From positions 6,448,001 through 6,512,000 of the forward strand of contig NZ_CP080521.1 of assembly GCF_019468565.1 (NCBI RefSeq): a stretch of 64,000 bases of DNA, given 5' to 3'. Source of the stretch: Pseudonocardia sp. DSM 110487 (GTDB taxonomy: Bacteria > Actinomycetota > Actinomycetes > Mycobacteriales > Pseudonocardiaceae). The notes beneath the pieces are model-generated. The model did no database searches. It saw only the letters and a list, made by a program, of their open reading frames with translations, and was not told where the DNA came from. Below, in pieces: positions 1-8,679 of the stretch. Made by a program: the position numbers and the translations under genes. How positions within the stretch are numbered: the stretch's first letter is position 1; every line of letters begins with the position of its first letter.

Positions 1-150
1 GACCCCCACCGCATCGGCCGCTGCGACCGCCCCGGCTGCGGCACCGTCTTCGTCGACACATCCCGCAACGGCAGGCGCCGCTTCTGCAGCACCCGCTGCG
101 CCAACAGCGCCCACGTCGCCGACCACCGCCGACGCCGCCAGGAGCGATGA
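1..150 (+). CDS. CGNR-type zinc-finger protein, C-terminal end (partial)
   Basis: This is the last 49 residues of a gene that begins before the window; the open frame starts at base 1 and ends in TGA at 148-150. The peptide has a C-x4-C pair (CDRPGC), then an Arg-rich spacer and a second cysteine pair (CSTRC), followed by an Arg-rich tail. That is the arrangement of the C-terminal zinc finger of CGNR/ABATE-family proteins, which are thought to be stress-linked transcription regulators. The canonical CGNR box is not exact: the residues after the second pair read ANSA. The assignment rests on this tail alone, and the N-terminal domain is outside the window. Confidence 0.7.
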   Translation, partial: DPHRIGRCDRPGCGTVFVDTSRNGRRRFCSTRCANSAHVADHRRRRQER

Positions 151-226
151 CCGGCGCTGTCGGTCGGTCCCCCGGCGTGCGGGCGGACACGCGACGCGGG
201 CACGATGTACCCGGAGGTGATCACGA

Positions 227-859
227 ATGACTGCTCGACCGGCGTTCGACCGGGAGTTCTGGGAAGAGCGGTGGTCGCAGGTCCTGAGTGATCACGGGGA
301 GCAGATCGCGCAGCGGCCCCCGAACACGCACCTCACCGGCGCGGTGGAGGGCCTGCGGCCCGGACGTGCGCTCGACGCGGGGTGCGGCCACGGATCCGAC
401 ACGCTCTGGCTCGCCGGTCGCGGGTGGCGGGTCACGGCCGTCGACTTCTCCGCGGCCGCCCTGGCACACGGCCGGTCGACCGCCGAATCGCTCGGTGCCG
501 ACATCGCCGAGCGCATCGACTGGGTCGAGGGCGACCTCGCCACCTGGGCCCCGCAGCCCGGCCGGTTCGACCTCGTGACGTGCCTCTACGTCCACATCGC
601 GGGCTCGGTGGAGGAGATGGTGCGACGCATGGCGGCCGGGGTCGCGCCCGGCGGCACGCTCCTGCTGGTCGGCCACCGTCCGGTCGACCCGGCCACCGGG
701 GCGCCCACGCCCGCGGCCGGCCAGGTGCAGGTCGACGTCGACACCACGGTCGCCGCGCTCGATCCCCACGGCTGGGAGTTCGCCGTCGCCGAGAACCGGC
801 GACGGGTCCAGTCCGGCAGCGGCGTCGACGCCGTCATCTGCGCACGCCGGCTCGCCTGA
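227..859 (+). CDS. class I SAM-dependent methyltransferase
   Basis: A 210-residue cytosolic protein. Motif I of Rossmann-type methyltransferases is clear near residues 48-56 (ALDAGCGHGSD), and an acidic motif II (VTAVDFS) follows where the ribose hydroxyls of SAM are normally bound. A later strand (RFDLVTCLYVHI) matches motif IV. The size and order fit small-molecule or thiopurine/tellurite-resistance-like methyltransferases, but no residue fixes the substrate. The ATG at 227 has a GGAGGTGA ribosome binding site about 8 bases upstream (213-220). The gene stands alone on the plus strand, convergent with the biotin operon. Family is confident; substrate is unknown. Confidence 0.8.
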   Translation: MTARPAFDREFWEERWSQVLSDHGEQIAQRPPNTHLTGAVEGLRPGRALDAGCGHGSDTLWLAGRGWRVTAVDFSAAALAHGRSTAESLGADIAERIDWVEGDLATWAPQPGRFDLVTCLYVHIAGSVEEMVRRMAAGVAPGGTLLLVGHRPVDPATGAPTPAAGQVQVDVDTTVAALDPHGWEFAVAENRRRVQSGSGVDAVICARRLA

Positions 860-884
860 CGGCAGGTGGCGCACCCGGTAGGGC

Positions 885-1064
885 TCAGCGGCTGGCGCGC
901 TCACCGTGCCGGCTGCAGCGCGCCGTCCAGCCCGTCGGCGTCACCTGCACAACCATGCGCCGCGCGCAGTCCGGGCAGAACCGCGGCGGCTCCAGCATCC
1001 GGCGGTCCGCGCAGCGTGCGTGAGCGCCTTCTGCCGCGGGCTTCCCGCACTGGTCGCAGAACAT
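885..1064 (-). CDS. bsaP: biotin synthase auxiliary protein BsaP
   Basis: A 59-residue protein starting 7 bases after the bioB stop codon, so it is the last gene of the bioF-bioD-bioB operon. It opens with MFCDQCGK and has cysteines at 3, 6, 18, 30, 33 and 50: two CxxC pairs plus two single cysteines, an arrangement suited to binding a metal or an iron-sulfur cluster. A small Cys-rich protein directly after bioB is a known actinobacterial family (BsaP) reported to be needed for biotin synthase activity in these bacteria, presumably by supporting its Fe-S cluster that donates sulfur. The identification rests on size, cysteine pattern and position. The cluster-related role comes from the family, not from this sequence. 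Confidence 0.85.
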   Translation of the reverse strand: MFCDQCGKPAAEGAHARCADRRMLEPPRFCPDCARRMVVQVTPTGWTARCSRHGERASR

Positions 1065-1071
1065 CGGTCCG

Positions 1072-2097
1072 CTAGATCGTCTCGCTCAGCGCCTTGATCG
1101 GCATCTGCAGCTCGCCGAGCAAATCGATGTCCGACTCCGCCGGGCGGCCGAGCGTGGTCAGGTAGTTGCCGACGATCACTGCGTTGATCCCGCCGAGCAG
1201 GCCCTGGCGCGCGCCAAGGTCGCCGAGCGTGATCTCCCGCCCGCCCGCGAACCGCAGCACGGTGCGCGGCAGCGCCAGCCGGAACGCCGCGACGGCGCGC
1301 AGCGCGTCGCGCGCGTCGAGGGGCTCCAGGTCGCCGAAGGGGGTGCCCGGGCGCGGGTTGAGGAAGTTGAGCGGGACCTCGTCCGGGGTGAGCGCCGCGA
1401 GCTGCCCGGCGAACTCGGCACGCTGCTCCATGCTCTCCCCCATCCCGAGGATGCCGCCGCAGCACACCTCCATCCCGGCCTCGCGCACCAGCGAGAGAGT
1501 CTCCCAGCGCTCCTCCCACGTGTGCGTGGTGACGACGTTCGGGAAGTGGGAGCGGGCGGTCTCCAGGTTGTGGTTGTAGCGGTGGACGCCCATCGCGGCG
1601 AGCTGGTCGACCTGCTCGGGCGTGAGCATGCCCAGCGAGCAGGCGATGTTGATGTCGACCTCGTCCTTGATCGCCGCGATGCCGGCGGCGACCTGTGCCA
1701 TCAGCCGCTCGTTGGGCCCGCGGACGGCCGCGACGATGCAGAACTCCGTGGCCCCGGTCTTCGCCGTCTGCTTCGCCGCTTCCACCAGCGACGGGACGTC
1801 CAGCCATGCCGAGCGCACCGGCGAGTCGAACAGGCCCGACTGCGAGCAGAAGTGGCAGTCCTCGGGGCAGCCGCCGGTCTTCAGGGAGATGATCCCCTCG
1901 ACCTCGACTTCCGGCCCGCACCAGCGCATCCGGACCTCGTGCGCCAGCTCCAGCAGCGGTTCGAGGGCCTCGTCGGGGAGTCGCAGGACGTCGAGCACCT
2001 GCTCCTCCGACAGGCCGACGCCCTCGTCGAGGACCTGGGACCGAATGGAGTCGAGGATGGCGAACTGCGTCGTCGTCACGCGTCGGGAGTCTGCCAT
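1072..2097 (-). CDS. bioB: biotin synthase
   Basis: A 341-residue radical SAM enzyme that inserts sulfur into dethiobiotin, the last step of biotin synthesis. The radical SAM cluster ligands are Cys77, Cys81 and Cys84 (GGCPEDCHFCSQSG). Downstream are the BioB-typical stretches YNHNLETA and FLNPRPGTPFG. The length is normal for the family. The ATG at 2097 lies 22 bases inside the end of bioD, so the two genes are translationally linked. The small bsaP gene follows after 7 bases. No internal disruption is seen. Confidence 0.97.
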   Translation of the reverse strand: MADSRRVTTTQFAILDSIRSQVLDEGVGLSEEQVLDVLRLPDEALEPLLELAHEVRMRWCGPEVEVEGIISLKTGGCPEDCHFCSQSGLFDSPVRSAWLDVPSLVEAAKQTAKTGATEFCIVAAVRGPNERLMAQVAAGIAAIKDEVDINIACSLGMLTPEQVDQLAAMGVHRYNHNLETARSHFPNVVTTHTWEERWETLSLVREAGMEVCCGGILGMGESMEQRAEFAGQLAALTPDEVPLNFLNPRPGTPFGDLEPLDARDALRAVAAFRLALPRTVLRFAGGREITLGDLGARQGLLGGINAVIVGNYLTTLGRPAESDIDLLGELQMPIKALSETI

Positions 2098-2768
2098 CCG
2101 CCACCCAGTTCGGGCGCCAGACTGTGACGTGCGACGGCCGCGAACCTCGCCGGGTCCAGCGCGGCCGCGCCGACGGGGAGCGCGCCGAGCAGCGGGACGC
2201 CGCTGGTGGCGGGCAGGTCATCGAGGTTGCAGCGGGCCGCGAGGTCCGGCTCGGCCGGCCACGCGCCGACCACGACCCCCGGACAGGTCAGCCCGCGATG
2301 CCGCAGCGCCTCGACGGTGAGCTCGGTGGCGTTGAGCGTGCCCAGCCCGGCCGCGGCGACCACCAGCACCGGAGCCGCGAGCAGCGCGGCGACGTCGACG
2401 AGGGTGCCGTTGTCGGTCATCCGCACCAGCAGCCCACCGGCCCCCTCGACGAGCACCAGGTCGTGGTCCGCGGCGAGCGCGGTGGCCGCGTCGGCCGCCG
2501 CCCGCGGCGTGACCGGAGCCATCCCGGCGCGGCGGGCGGCGGTCGCGGGCGCGAGCGGCTCGGGATAGCGGGCGAGCTCGCGGCCGGTGATGCCGGGCAC
2601 GAGCCGCTGGACGGTGGCGACGTCCCCGGGCTCGCCGTCCGCCACGCCGGTCTGGGCGGGCTTGAGCACGGCCACCCGCTCCCCCCGGGCGGCCGCGACC
2701 GCGGCGATAGCCGCCGTGACGATCGTCTTGCCGACCTCGGTGCCCGTGCCGGTGACAACAACGATCAT
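2076..2768 (-). CDS. bioD: dethiobiotin synthetase
   Basis: A 230-residue ATP-dependent carboxylase that closes the ureido ring of dethiobiotin from 7,8-diaminopelargonate. The N-terminus carries a P-loop variant typical of BioD (TGTGTEVGKT, about residues 6-15). The motif VEGAGGLLVRM, which contacts the substrate in this family, lies near the middle. The frame stays open far upstream, but ATG 2768 is chosen because it gives the family N-terminus (MIVVVTGTG) and makes an ATGA overlap with the bioF stop codon. The 3' end overlaps bioB by 22 bases. Confidence 0.95.
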   Translation of the reverse strand: MIVVVTGTGTEVGKTIVTAAIAAVAAARGERVAVLKPAQTGVADGEPGDVATVQRLVPGITGRELARYPEPLAPATAARRAGMAPVTPRAAADAATALAADHDLVLVEGAGGLLVRMTDNGTLVDVAALLAAPVLVVAAAGLGTLNATELTVEALRHRGLTCPGVVVGAWPAEPDLAARCNLDDLPATSGVPLLGALPVGAAALDPARFAAVARHSLAPELGGGWQTPDA

Positions 2769-3913
2769 GCGTTGGCCGGCGCGAGGACGTCGGCGAGCAC
2801 CGAGCGGACGTGCGCGAGCTCGGCGTCGGTCACCGTGGCGCGCGCGGTGAGGCGCAGCCTGCTGGTGCCCTCGGGCACCGACGGCGGCCGGAAGCACCCG
2901 ACGCGAAGGCCGCGCTCGGCGCACCGGCGGGCCGCGGCCACTGCGACGTCGGGCTCGCCGAGCACGACGGGCACCACCGCGGACGGCGGCGCGGGCACCC
3001 CGGCGGCCTCGGCCAGCGCGGCGGCCACGCGCAGCACGGCGCCCGGCCGCTCGGGCTCGCCGCTGAGCACGGCAAGTGCCGCCTGCGCGGCGCCAACGGC
3101 AGCCGGTGCGAGGCCGGTGTCGAAGATGAACGAGCGGGCGGTGTCGACCAGGTGCGCGGTGACCGCCGCCGGCCCGAGCACCGCACCGCCCTGCGCCCCG
3201 AGCGCCTTGGACAGCGTCACGGTCGCGACCACGTCGTCGGCGCCCGCCAGCGCCGCGGCGGCGAGCAGCCCGCGCCCGCCCGGGCCCACCACGCCGAGCC
3301 CGTGCGCCTCGTCCACGACGAGCAGCGCGCCCCGGCGGCGGCAGACCGCGTGCAGCTGCCGCAGCGGCGCCAGGCCGCCGTCCACGCTGTTCACGCTCTC
3401 GGTGACGACGAGCGCCCGCTCCTCGCTCCGCGCCGCGAGCACCGCGTCGATCGCGTCCGGGTCGTCGTGCGGGACCACGGCGACGCGTGCCCGGGAGAGC
3501 CGGCAGCCGTCGATGAGCGAGGCGTGGTTGGCCATGTCCGACACGACCAGCGCGTCCGGCCCGGCGAGCGCGGTGAGCACACCGAGGTTGGCGGCGTAGC
3601 CGGAGGAGAACACGAGCGCGGCCTCGGCCCCGCAGAACGCCGCGAGTTCCGCCTCCAGCTCGGCGTGCAGGGCGGTGGTGCCGGTGACGAGCCGGGAGCC
3701 GGTGGAGCCCGCACCCCAGGTCCGCGCCGCCCGCACCGCGCCCTCGACGACCCTCGGGTCGGTGGCGAGGCCGAGGTAGTCGTTGCCTGCGAGGTCGAGC
3801 AGCGGCTCACGCGGTGTCCTGGGCCGCAGCTCCCTGCGCAGCCCGGCGGCGCGGCGGTGGGCGGCGTGCGGTTCGAGCCAGGCGAGCGGGTGCGCGGGAT
3901 CGGGGGACGTCAC
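2765..3913 (-). CDS. bioF: 8-amino-7-oxononanoate synthase
   Basis: A 382-residue PLP enzyme that condenses pimeloyl thioester with alanine, the entry to the conserved biotin pathway. Family marks are GNDYLGLA near the N-terminus, SGYAANLGV, the Asp-containing VVDEAHGLGVVG, and the PLP-lysine segment TLSKALGAQGG. The frame is open upstream into the next gene; GTG 3913 is chosen for the usual length and N-terminus, though no strong ribosome binding site supports it. It heads the operon bioF-bioD-bioB-bsaP. The gap to the divergent HAD gene is only 36 bases, and I see no clear biotin-repressor operator there. No bioA is present in the window. Confidence 0.95.
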   Translation of the reverse strand: MTSPDPAHPLAWLEPHAAHRRAAGLRRELRPRTPREPLLDLAGNDYLGLATDPRVVEGAVRAARTWGAGSTGSRLVTGTTALHAELEAELAAFCGAEAALVFSSGYAANLGVLTALAGPDALVVSDMANHASLIDGCRLSRARVAVVPHDDPDAIDAVLAARSEERALVVTESVNSVDGGLAPLRQLHAVCRRRGALLVVDEAHGLGVVGPGGRGLLAAAALAGADDVVATVTLSKALGAQGGAVLGPAAVTAHLVDTARSFIFDTGLAPAAVGAAQAALAVLSGEPERPGAVLRVAAALAEAAGVPAPPSAVVPVVLGEPDVAVAAARRCAERGLRVGCFRPPSVPEGTSRLRLTARATVTDAELAHVRSVLADVLAPANA

Positions 3914-3949
3914 GAGCGCAGACGGTAACCCGCGTACCAAGATGAGTGC

Positions 3950-4627
3950 ATGACTGCGATCCGGTGGGCGACGTTCGACTGTTTCGGCACCCTCGTGGAC
4001 TGGCGGCACGGCATCGCGAACGGCATCGACCTGCTGTTCCCCGGGCAGGGCGATGAGCTGCTCGAGGCGTACAACGGCCACGAGCCCGCAGTGCAGACCG
4101 AGTTCCCCGGCCTGCGCTACCGCGAGGTGATGGCCGAGGCGCTGCGCCGCACCGCCCGCGACGCGCGGCTCGACCTGCGCGCGGACGACGCCCACGTGCT
4201 CGGCGACACCATCGCCTACTGGCCGGTCTTCCCGGAGGTGGCGGCGAACCTGACCAGGCTGCGCGAGGCCGGGTGGCGGATCGCCCTGCTCACCAACTGC
4301 GACCAGGACATCATCGGCGAGACGCAGCGCCGGCTGGGCGCCCCGGTCGACGCGGTCGTGACCGCGGAGATGGTCGGCTCGTACAAGCCGAACCACAACC
4401 ACTTCACCCGCTTCGCCGAGTCCTTCGGGGCCACGCGGGACCGCTGGGTGCACGTCGCGCAGAGCTACTTCCACGACATGGAGCCCGCGAAGGCCCTCGA
4501 CGTGTCCCGGGTGTGGGTCAACCGGAACTCCGACGAGCACGATCCGTCAATCGCCGACGCCGTCCTGCCCGACCTCGACGGCCTCATCTCGACCGTGGAG
4601 AGCGTGCACCGGAAAGCGCAGCGGTGA
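3950..4627 (+). CDS. HAD-family hydrolase, haloacid dehalogenase type II-like
   Basis: A 225-residue protein of the haloacid dehalogenase superfamily. Motif I is DCFGTLVDW near residues 9-17, with the nucleophilic Asp first. Motif II is LLTNCD, the motif III lysine lies in SYKPNHNHF, and the C-terminal acidic motif is in SYFHDMEPAK. The overall pattern is closest to type II L-2-haloacid dehalogenases, but many members with this pattern act on phosphorylated or unknown substrates. Its stop codon overlaps the start of the DyP peroxidase gene (GTGA at 4624-4627), so the two are co-translated. A functional link between them is not obvious. Confidence 0.85.
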   Translation: MTAIRWATFDCFGTLVDWRHGIANGIDLLFPGQGDELLEAYNGHEPAVQTEFPGLRYREVMAEALRRTARDARLDLRADDAHVLGDTIAYWPVFPEVAANLTRLREAGWRIALLTNCDQDIIGETQRRLGAPVDAVVTAEMVGSYKPNHNHFTRFAESFGATRDRWVHVAQSYFHDMEPAKALDVSRVWVNRNSDEHDPSIADAVLPDLDGLISTVESVHRKAQR

Positions 4628-5538
4628 ACGCTCAACCGGGCATCTTCGCGCTGGGCACCCCGGAGCACGGCTACCTGGAGTTCGACCTCGCCCCGGACGC
4701 CGAACCGATCGCGCTCGTGCAGGCCGCCGCCGGGCTCGTCGGTCCGCTGTCGACCACTGGCGGGGTCAACCTCGTCGTCGGGTTCAGGCCGGAGCTGTGG
4801 GCGGAGGTGGCCGACCCGGCCGACGTGCCCGCCTCCGCGCGCGGGTTCGAACAGCCGCTCGTCGGCGCGGGCGGCTGGACGATGCCCGCCACCCAGCACG
4901 ACGCGTGGATGTGGGTGGCCGGCGGCGACCGGACCGCCGTGTTCGACAACGGGCGCGCGATCGTCTCCGGTCTCGCGCCGGTGGCCCGGCTGCGCCGGGA
5001 GACGACGGGCTGGCTCTACCGGCACGACCGCGACCTCACCGGCTTCATCGACGGCACCGAGAACCCGTCGCTCCTCGAGGCGCCCGCCGTCGCGCTCGTG
5101 CCCGCGCAGAAGCCGGGGGCCGGCAGCAGTGTGGTGCTCGTGCAGATGTGGGAGCACGACGGCGACGGCTGGGAGAGCCTCCCCACGCACGCGCAGGAGA
5201 ACGTCATGGGCCGCACCAAGCCCGACAGCATCGAGCTCGACGACGAGACCAAGCCCGCCGACAGCCACGTCGCGCGCACCGTGCTCGAGGTGGACGGTGA
5301 GGAACTGCCGATCTTCCGGCGCAACGTGGCCTTCGGCGGCGTCTCGCGGCACGGCACCGCGTTCGTCGGGTTCAGCCGCGACCAGTGGCGCCTCGAAGAG
5401 ATGCTGCGGCGCATGGCCGGAGTCGGCGACGGCGTGCGCGACGCGCTGACCCGCTACACCCAGCCGGTCACCGGGGCGTACTACACGGTGCCGTCGGTGG
5501 ACGCCCTGGCCCATTTCGCCCCGCCCGACGAGGACTGA
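4624..5538 (+). CDS. DyP-type heme peroxidase
   Basis: A 304-residue dye-decolorizing peroxidase. The signature GxxDG is present as GFIDG at about residues 140-144, giving the distal catalytic Asp (D143). His215 in the segment DSHVAR is the likely proximal heme ligand, and an Arg pair (FRRN, about 231-234) supplies the distal Arg. The GTG start at 4624 overlaps the stop of the HAD gene. There is no Tat or Sec signal, and neither an encapsulin gene nor an obvious encapsulin-loading tail is seen, so it is probably cytosolic and free. The 3' end overlaps the convergent GNAT gene by 58 bases. The natural substrate is unknown. Confidence 0.92.
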   Translation: MNAQPGIFALGTPEHGYLEFDLAPDAEPIALVQAAAGLVGPLSTTGGVNLVVGFRPELWAEVADPADVPASARGFEQPLVGAGGWTMPATQHDAWMWVAGGDRTAVFDNGRAIVSGLAPVARLRRETTGWLYRHDRDLTGFIDGTENPSLLEAPAVALVPAQKPGAGSSVVLVQMWEHDGDGWESLPTHAQENVMGRTKPDSIELDDETKPADSHVARTVLEVDGEELPIFRRNVAFGGVSRHGTAFVGFSRDQWRLEEMLRRMAGVGDGVRDALTRYTQPVTGAYYTVPSVDALAHFAPPDED

Positions 5539-6506
5539 GCGGGCCGCAGGTAGGTCACATCGCGGCGATGCGGCCGGAAGCCCGCGCGGTCGTACACGCC
5601 GAGCGCGCCGGTGGGGTTTTCCGCGTCTACGGTGAGGGACGCGGTGGCGTAGCCCTGGTCGGCGGCGCCCTGCAGCACGCTGGCCAGCAGCGCACCGGCG
5701 ATCCCGCGCCCGCGGTGGGCGGGGAGTGTGCCGACCGTCCCCACGTAGAGATCACGAGTGCCGCTGCGCGCGGTGGCGGCCGGGAACTCGTAGCTCAGGA
5801 TGTACCCGGCGATGAAACCGTCGCCGGTGAGGGCGACGACGGAACTCTCAGGGCGGAACGCGCGGGCGCCCGTGCGCTGGTGCGCCCATCCGGTGGGGCC
5901 GATTGCCGCCGATCCCCAATGGTCGGCGAACGCGCTGTTGTGTGCCAGGCGCAGCGGCTCGTCCCACCGCGCCGCGTCGTAGGGCCGCCCGAGCACGGCG
6001 ATGGTGATCCCGGCCGGTGGCGAGATCGGCTTGACCGGAACGGTGAGGTCGCGCACGAGCTCTGACCACCACCGCACGGGCCGCATCCCGGCGCGCTCGG
6101 CGAGTGCGATCGCGTCGGCCCCGGACTCGGCCAGCCGTGTGACGACCGCCGCGCCCAGTTCGTCGGCCCGCCGGTGTGCCGCGGCCGTCAGCGCCGTGCC
6201 GATCCCGCGCCGACGGTGGCGCGGGTGCACGGCCGCGTCGACGACCAGGCGCAGGCCCAATGGTGGCCCGACGCGCAGGCGGGCCACCATATAGGCCACC
6301 GCCCGGTCGTCCCCGTCGAGCACGAGGAGGGTGTCGCGCTCCAGGTCGAGATCCGGGTCGGCGAGCTCCTCGGCGCAGTCCTCGGCGTCGAAGTTCTCGT
6401 CGCGCCGGTCGACATCCTCGACGGCCTCCAGCAACGCGGCCCACCGCGCAGCATCCGTGGCCTGCATCGGGCCGGCCCGAAGGCCGTCGGGGAGGTCGAT
6501 CACCAC
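5481..6506 (-). CDS. tandem-domain GNAT acetyltransferase
   Basis: A protein of about 341 residues with two GNAT folds in tandem. The first acetyl-CoA binding loop reads HPRHRRRGIGTAL and the second PAHRGRGIAGALL, both fitting the R/Q-x-x-G-x-G/A motif. The second domain ends with the usual NPTGALGVYDRAGF segment. The double-domain layout recalls mycothiol synthase and other actinobacterial tandem GNATs, but the acceptor cannot be read from the sequence. The start is uncertain: two adjacent GTG codons (6506, 6503) and an ATG (6467) are possible, and the first gives a 22-base gap after the SulP gene. Its 3' end lies inside the DyP peroxidase gene on the other strand. Confidence 0.82.
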   Translation of the reverse strand: MVIDLPDGLRAGPMQATDAARWAALLEAVEDVDRRDENFDAEDCAEELADPDLDLERDTLLVLDGDDRAVAYMVARLRVGPPLGLRLVVDAAVHPRHRRRGIGTALTAAAHRRADELGAAVVTRLAESGADAIALAERAGMRPVRWWSELVRDLTVPVKPISPPAGITIAVLGRPYDAARWDEPLRLAHNSAFADHWGSAAIGPTGWAHQRTGARAFRPESSVVALTGDGFIAGYILSYEFPAATARSGTRDLYVGTVGTLPAHRGRGIAGALLASVLQGAADQGYATASLTVDAENPTGALGVYDRAGFRPHRRDVTYLRPAQSSSGGAKWARASTDGTV

Positions 6507-6528
6507 GACCGCACGGTACGCCCGATCA

Positions 6529-8679
6529 TCACTCGGGCCTGCGGAATTCCTGCGCCTCCTCGTCGAGCACGAGCACGCGCGCCGTCGGGATGTCGAAGAA
6601 CAGCCCGACCAGCGCGGCATCGACGCCCTGAGATCGCAGGTCCGCCAGCTGCTGTGCCACGTTCACCATGGCCAGCGCCTCGACCTCGCCGTAACCCGCG
6701 GCGAGCGCGGCCCGCCCGACGGGATGCCCGGCGCGCAGCGCGTCCAGGCTGGGAGCGCCCGAGGCGAGCCAGTCACCGAGCGGGTCGCCCGGCTGCCGGG
6801 CCCCGTCGAGCAGCCCGCGCATCGCGCCGCACCCCGAGTGGCCACACACGGCGACCAGGGGGACGCGCAGTACCTCGGTGGCGTAGTGGAGCGCGGCGCG
6901 CATCGACGTCCCGGCCACCAGGTTTCCCACGTTCTGCACGGTGAACAGGTCGCCTGGCCCGCTGCGAGTGATCATGTTGGGCTGCACGCGCGAGTCGGCG
7001 CAGCACAGCAGCAACCCCTTCGGCTCCTGGCCATCGGCGAGCTTCTCCAGGGTCGGCCGGATCAGCTCCGCGGCATCCGCGTGGTACGCGGCGACGCCGG
7101 CGAGGAGCGGCGCGCGCGGGGTGCGGTCGACCTCCTGCCCCGGTGTCCCTTGCCATTGCGACCAGGTCGCGTAGCGGTGGCGGGGGCGATCGCCCTGCTC
7201 ACGCGCCCCAGGTTCGGTCACGACGACCTCCGCTCCGGCCCCGCGCTGGCGGGCCGTCCAGGCGTCCAGGTGGTCGAACGCCGTGTGGTCGAGGTAGTCC
7301 ACGACGAGCTCCACGCGCACCGGTGCGCCGGCCGGCACGGTGGCGAGGGTGCGCGAGAGCGCGGGCACCGACAGGAAGCTCAACGTGCCCTCGACGATCA
7401 CGCGCCACGGCGCCGCGCCATCGGGTTCGACGACCCGGACGCGGGCGCGCACCGCGCGCCGCAACATCACGAGGCCGGCGAGCACGAGGCCGATCACGAC
7501 GCCCTCGAGCAGGTTCAGCGCGAGCACGCCCACGACAGTGCCGAGGTATACGACCAACTCCCCGTGCGAATGGGCGGCCCGGATCTGCTCGGGCTTCACC
7601 AGCTGTGCCCCGACCACCACGAGCAACCCCGCGAGAGCGGCGAGCGGGATCAGCTCGACCACGCCCACCAGCGCGATCCCGAACACGGCGACCCACACGC
7701 CGTGCAGCACCGCGGAGGCCCGAGTCCGGGCGCCCGACTTGACGTTGGTGGCGCTACGCACGATGACGCCGGTGACGGGCAGCCCGCCCAGCAGGCCGGA
7801 GACCGTGTTGGCGGCGCCCTGCCCGATCAGCTCGCGGTCCGGATTCGTGCGCCTCCCGGTGTGCATGCGGTCCACCGCGACGGCGGAGAGCAGGCTCTCG
7901 ACGCTCGCGATCAGCGCGATCGTCAGCATCCCGCCCGCGATCCCCAGCCATGGCAGGTCCGGCAGCAGCGTCGGCAGCGTGATCGCCTCGAGCAGGTTGA
8001 CCGGGAGATCGACCCGCGGGACGTCGGGCAGGAGGAACGCGACCGCGGTGGCGGCGATGACGGCGACGAGTGCGCCCGGGAGCACCCGCGCCCCGCGGGG
8101 CAGCCGCGGCCACAGCAGGAGCAGCGCGATCGTGACGGCGCCGATCAGGGCGGCGCCCGGCCGGACCTGCGTCAGCTGGGCAGGGAGCTCGGCGAGCGCG
8201 CCGAGCGCCCCCGTCGGCGGGCTCCCGCCGAGCACGACGTGCAGCTGCGAGAGCGCGATCGTGATGCCGATGCCGGCAAGCATCCCGTGCACGACGGCAG
8301 GCGGGATGGCCTGGCTGAACCGCGCGATCCGGGTGCAGCCGAAGAGGATCTGGAGCAGCCCGGCGCCCGCGGTGATCAGGCAGGTGGTCTGCCAGCCGAA
8401 GCGGGTGACGAGCTCGGCCACCACGACGGTGAGCCCGGCGGCCGGGCCGCTGACCTGCAGCGGGGAGCCCCCGAGCAGACCGGCGACCACGCCGCCCACC
8501 ACGGCGGCGATCAGCCCGGCCATGAGCGGCGCGCCGGAGGCGAGGGCGATCCCCAGCGACAGGGGTACGGCGACGAGGAAGACGACGAGCGAGGCGAGCA
8601 CGTCGGTCCGCACCGCATCACGGCGGCGGGGCGGGGCGTGCTGGGCAGGGCGTGCTGGGCGGGGCAGGGATCTGGTCAT
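6529..8679 (-). CDS. SulP anion transporter fused to beta-carbonic anhydrase
   Basis: A 716-residue fusion. Residues about 20-400 form a multi-pass SLC26/SulP membrane domain starting with hydrophobic stretches after a basic N-terminus; the early segment QVSGPAAGLTVVV is typical of the family. A short STAS-like region follows (about 410-490). The C-terminal ~210 residues are a beta-class carbonic anhydrase with CCADSRVQP (Cys and Asp-Arg pair) and VCGHSGCGAM (His and Cys), the usual zinc ligand set. The family pairing suggests uptake of bicarbonate (or another anion) coupled to CO2/HCO3- interconversion on the cytosolic side. The ATG at 8679 is preceded by a 306-bp gene-free region. Confidence 0.93.
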   Translation of the reverse strand: MTRSLPRPARPAQHAPPRRRDAVRTDVLASLVVFLVAVPLSLGIALASGAPLMAGLIAAVVGGVVAGLLGGSPLQVSGPAAGLTVVVAELVTRFGWQTTCLITAGAGLLQILFGCTRIARFSQAIPPAVVHGMLAGIGITIALSQLHVVLGGSPPTGALGALAELPAQLTQVRPGAALIGAVTIALLLLWPRLPRGARVLPGALVAVIAATAVAFLLPDVPRVDLPVNLLEAITLPTLLPDLPWLGIAGGMLTIALIASVESLLSAVAVDRMHTGRRTNPDRELIGQGAANTVSGLLGGLPVTGVIVRSATNVKSGARTRASAVLHGVWVAVFGIALVGVVELIPLAALAGLLVVVGAQLVKPEQIRAAHSHGELVVYLGTVVGVLALNLLEGVVIGLVLAGLVMLRRAVRARVRVVEPDGAAPWRVIVEGTLSFLSVPALSRTLATVPAGAPVRVELVVDYLDHTAFDHLDAWTARQRGAGAEVVVTEPGAREQGDRPRHRYATWSQWQGTPGQEVDRTPRAPLLAGVAAYHADAAELIRPTLEKLADGQEPKGLLLCCADSRVQPNMITRSGPGDLFTVQNVGNLVAGTSMRAALHYATEVLRVPLVAVCGHSGCGAMRGLLDGARQPGDPLGDWLASGAPSLDALRAGHPVGRAALAAGYGEVEALAMVNVAQQLADLRSQGVDAALVGLFFDIPTARVLVLDEEAQEFRRPE

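Noticed and set aside
2765..4540. 591-residue version of BioF
   Set aside because: The extra N-terminus is antisense to the HAD hydrolase; the BioF family starts near 3913.
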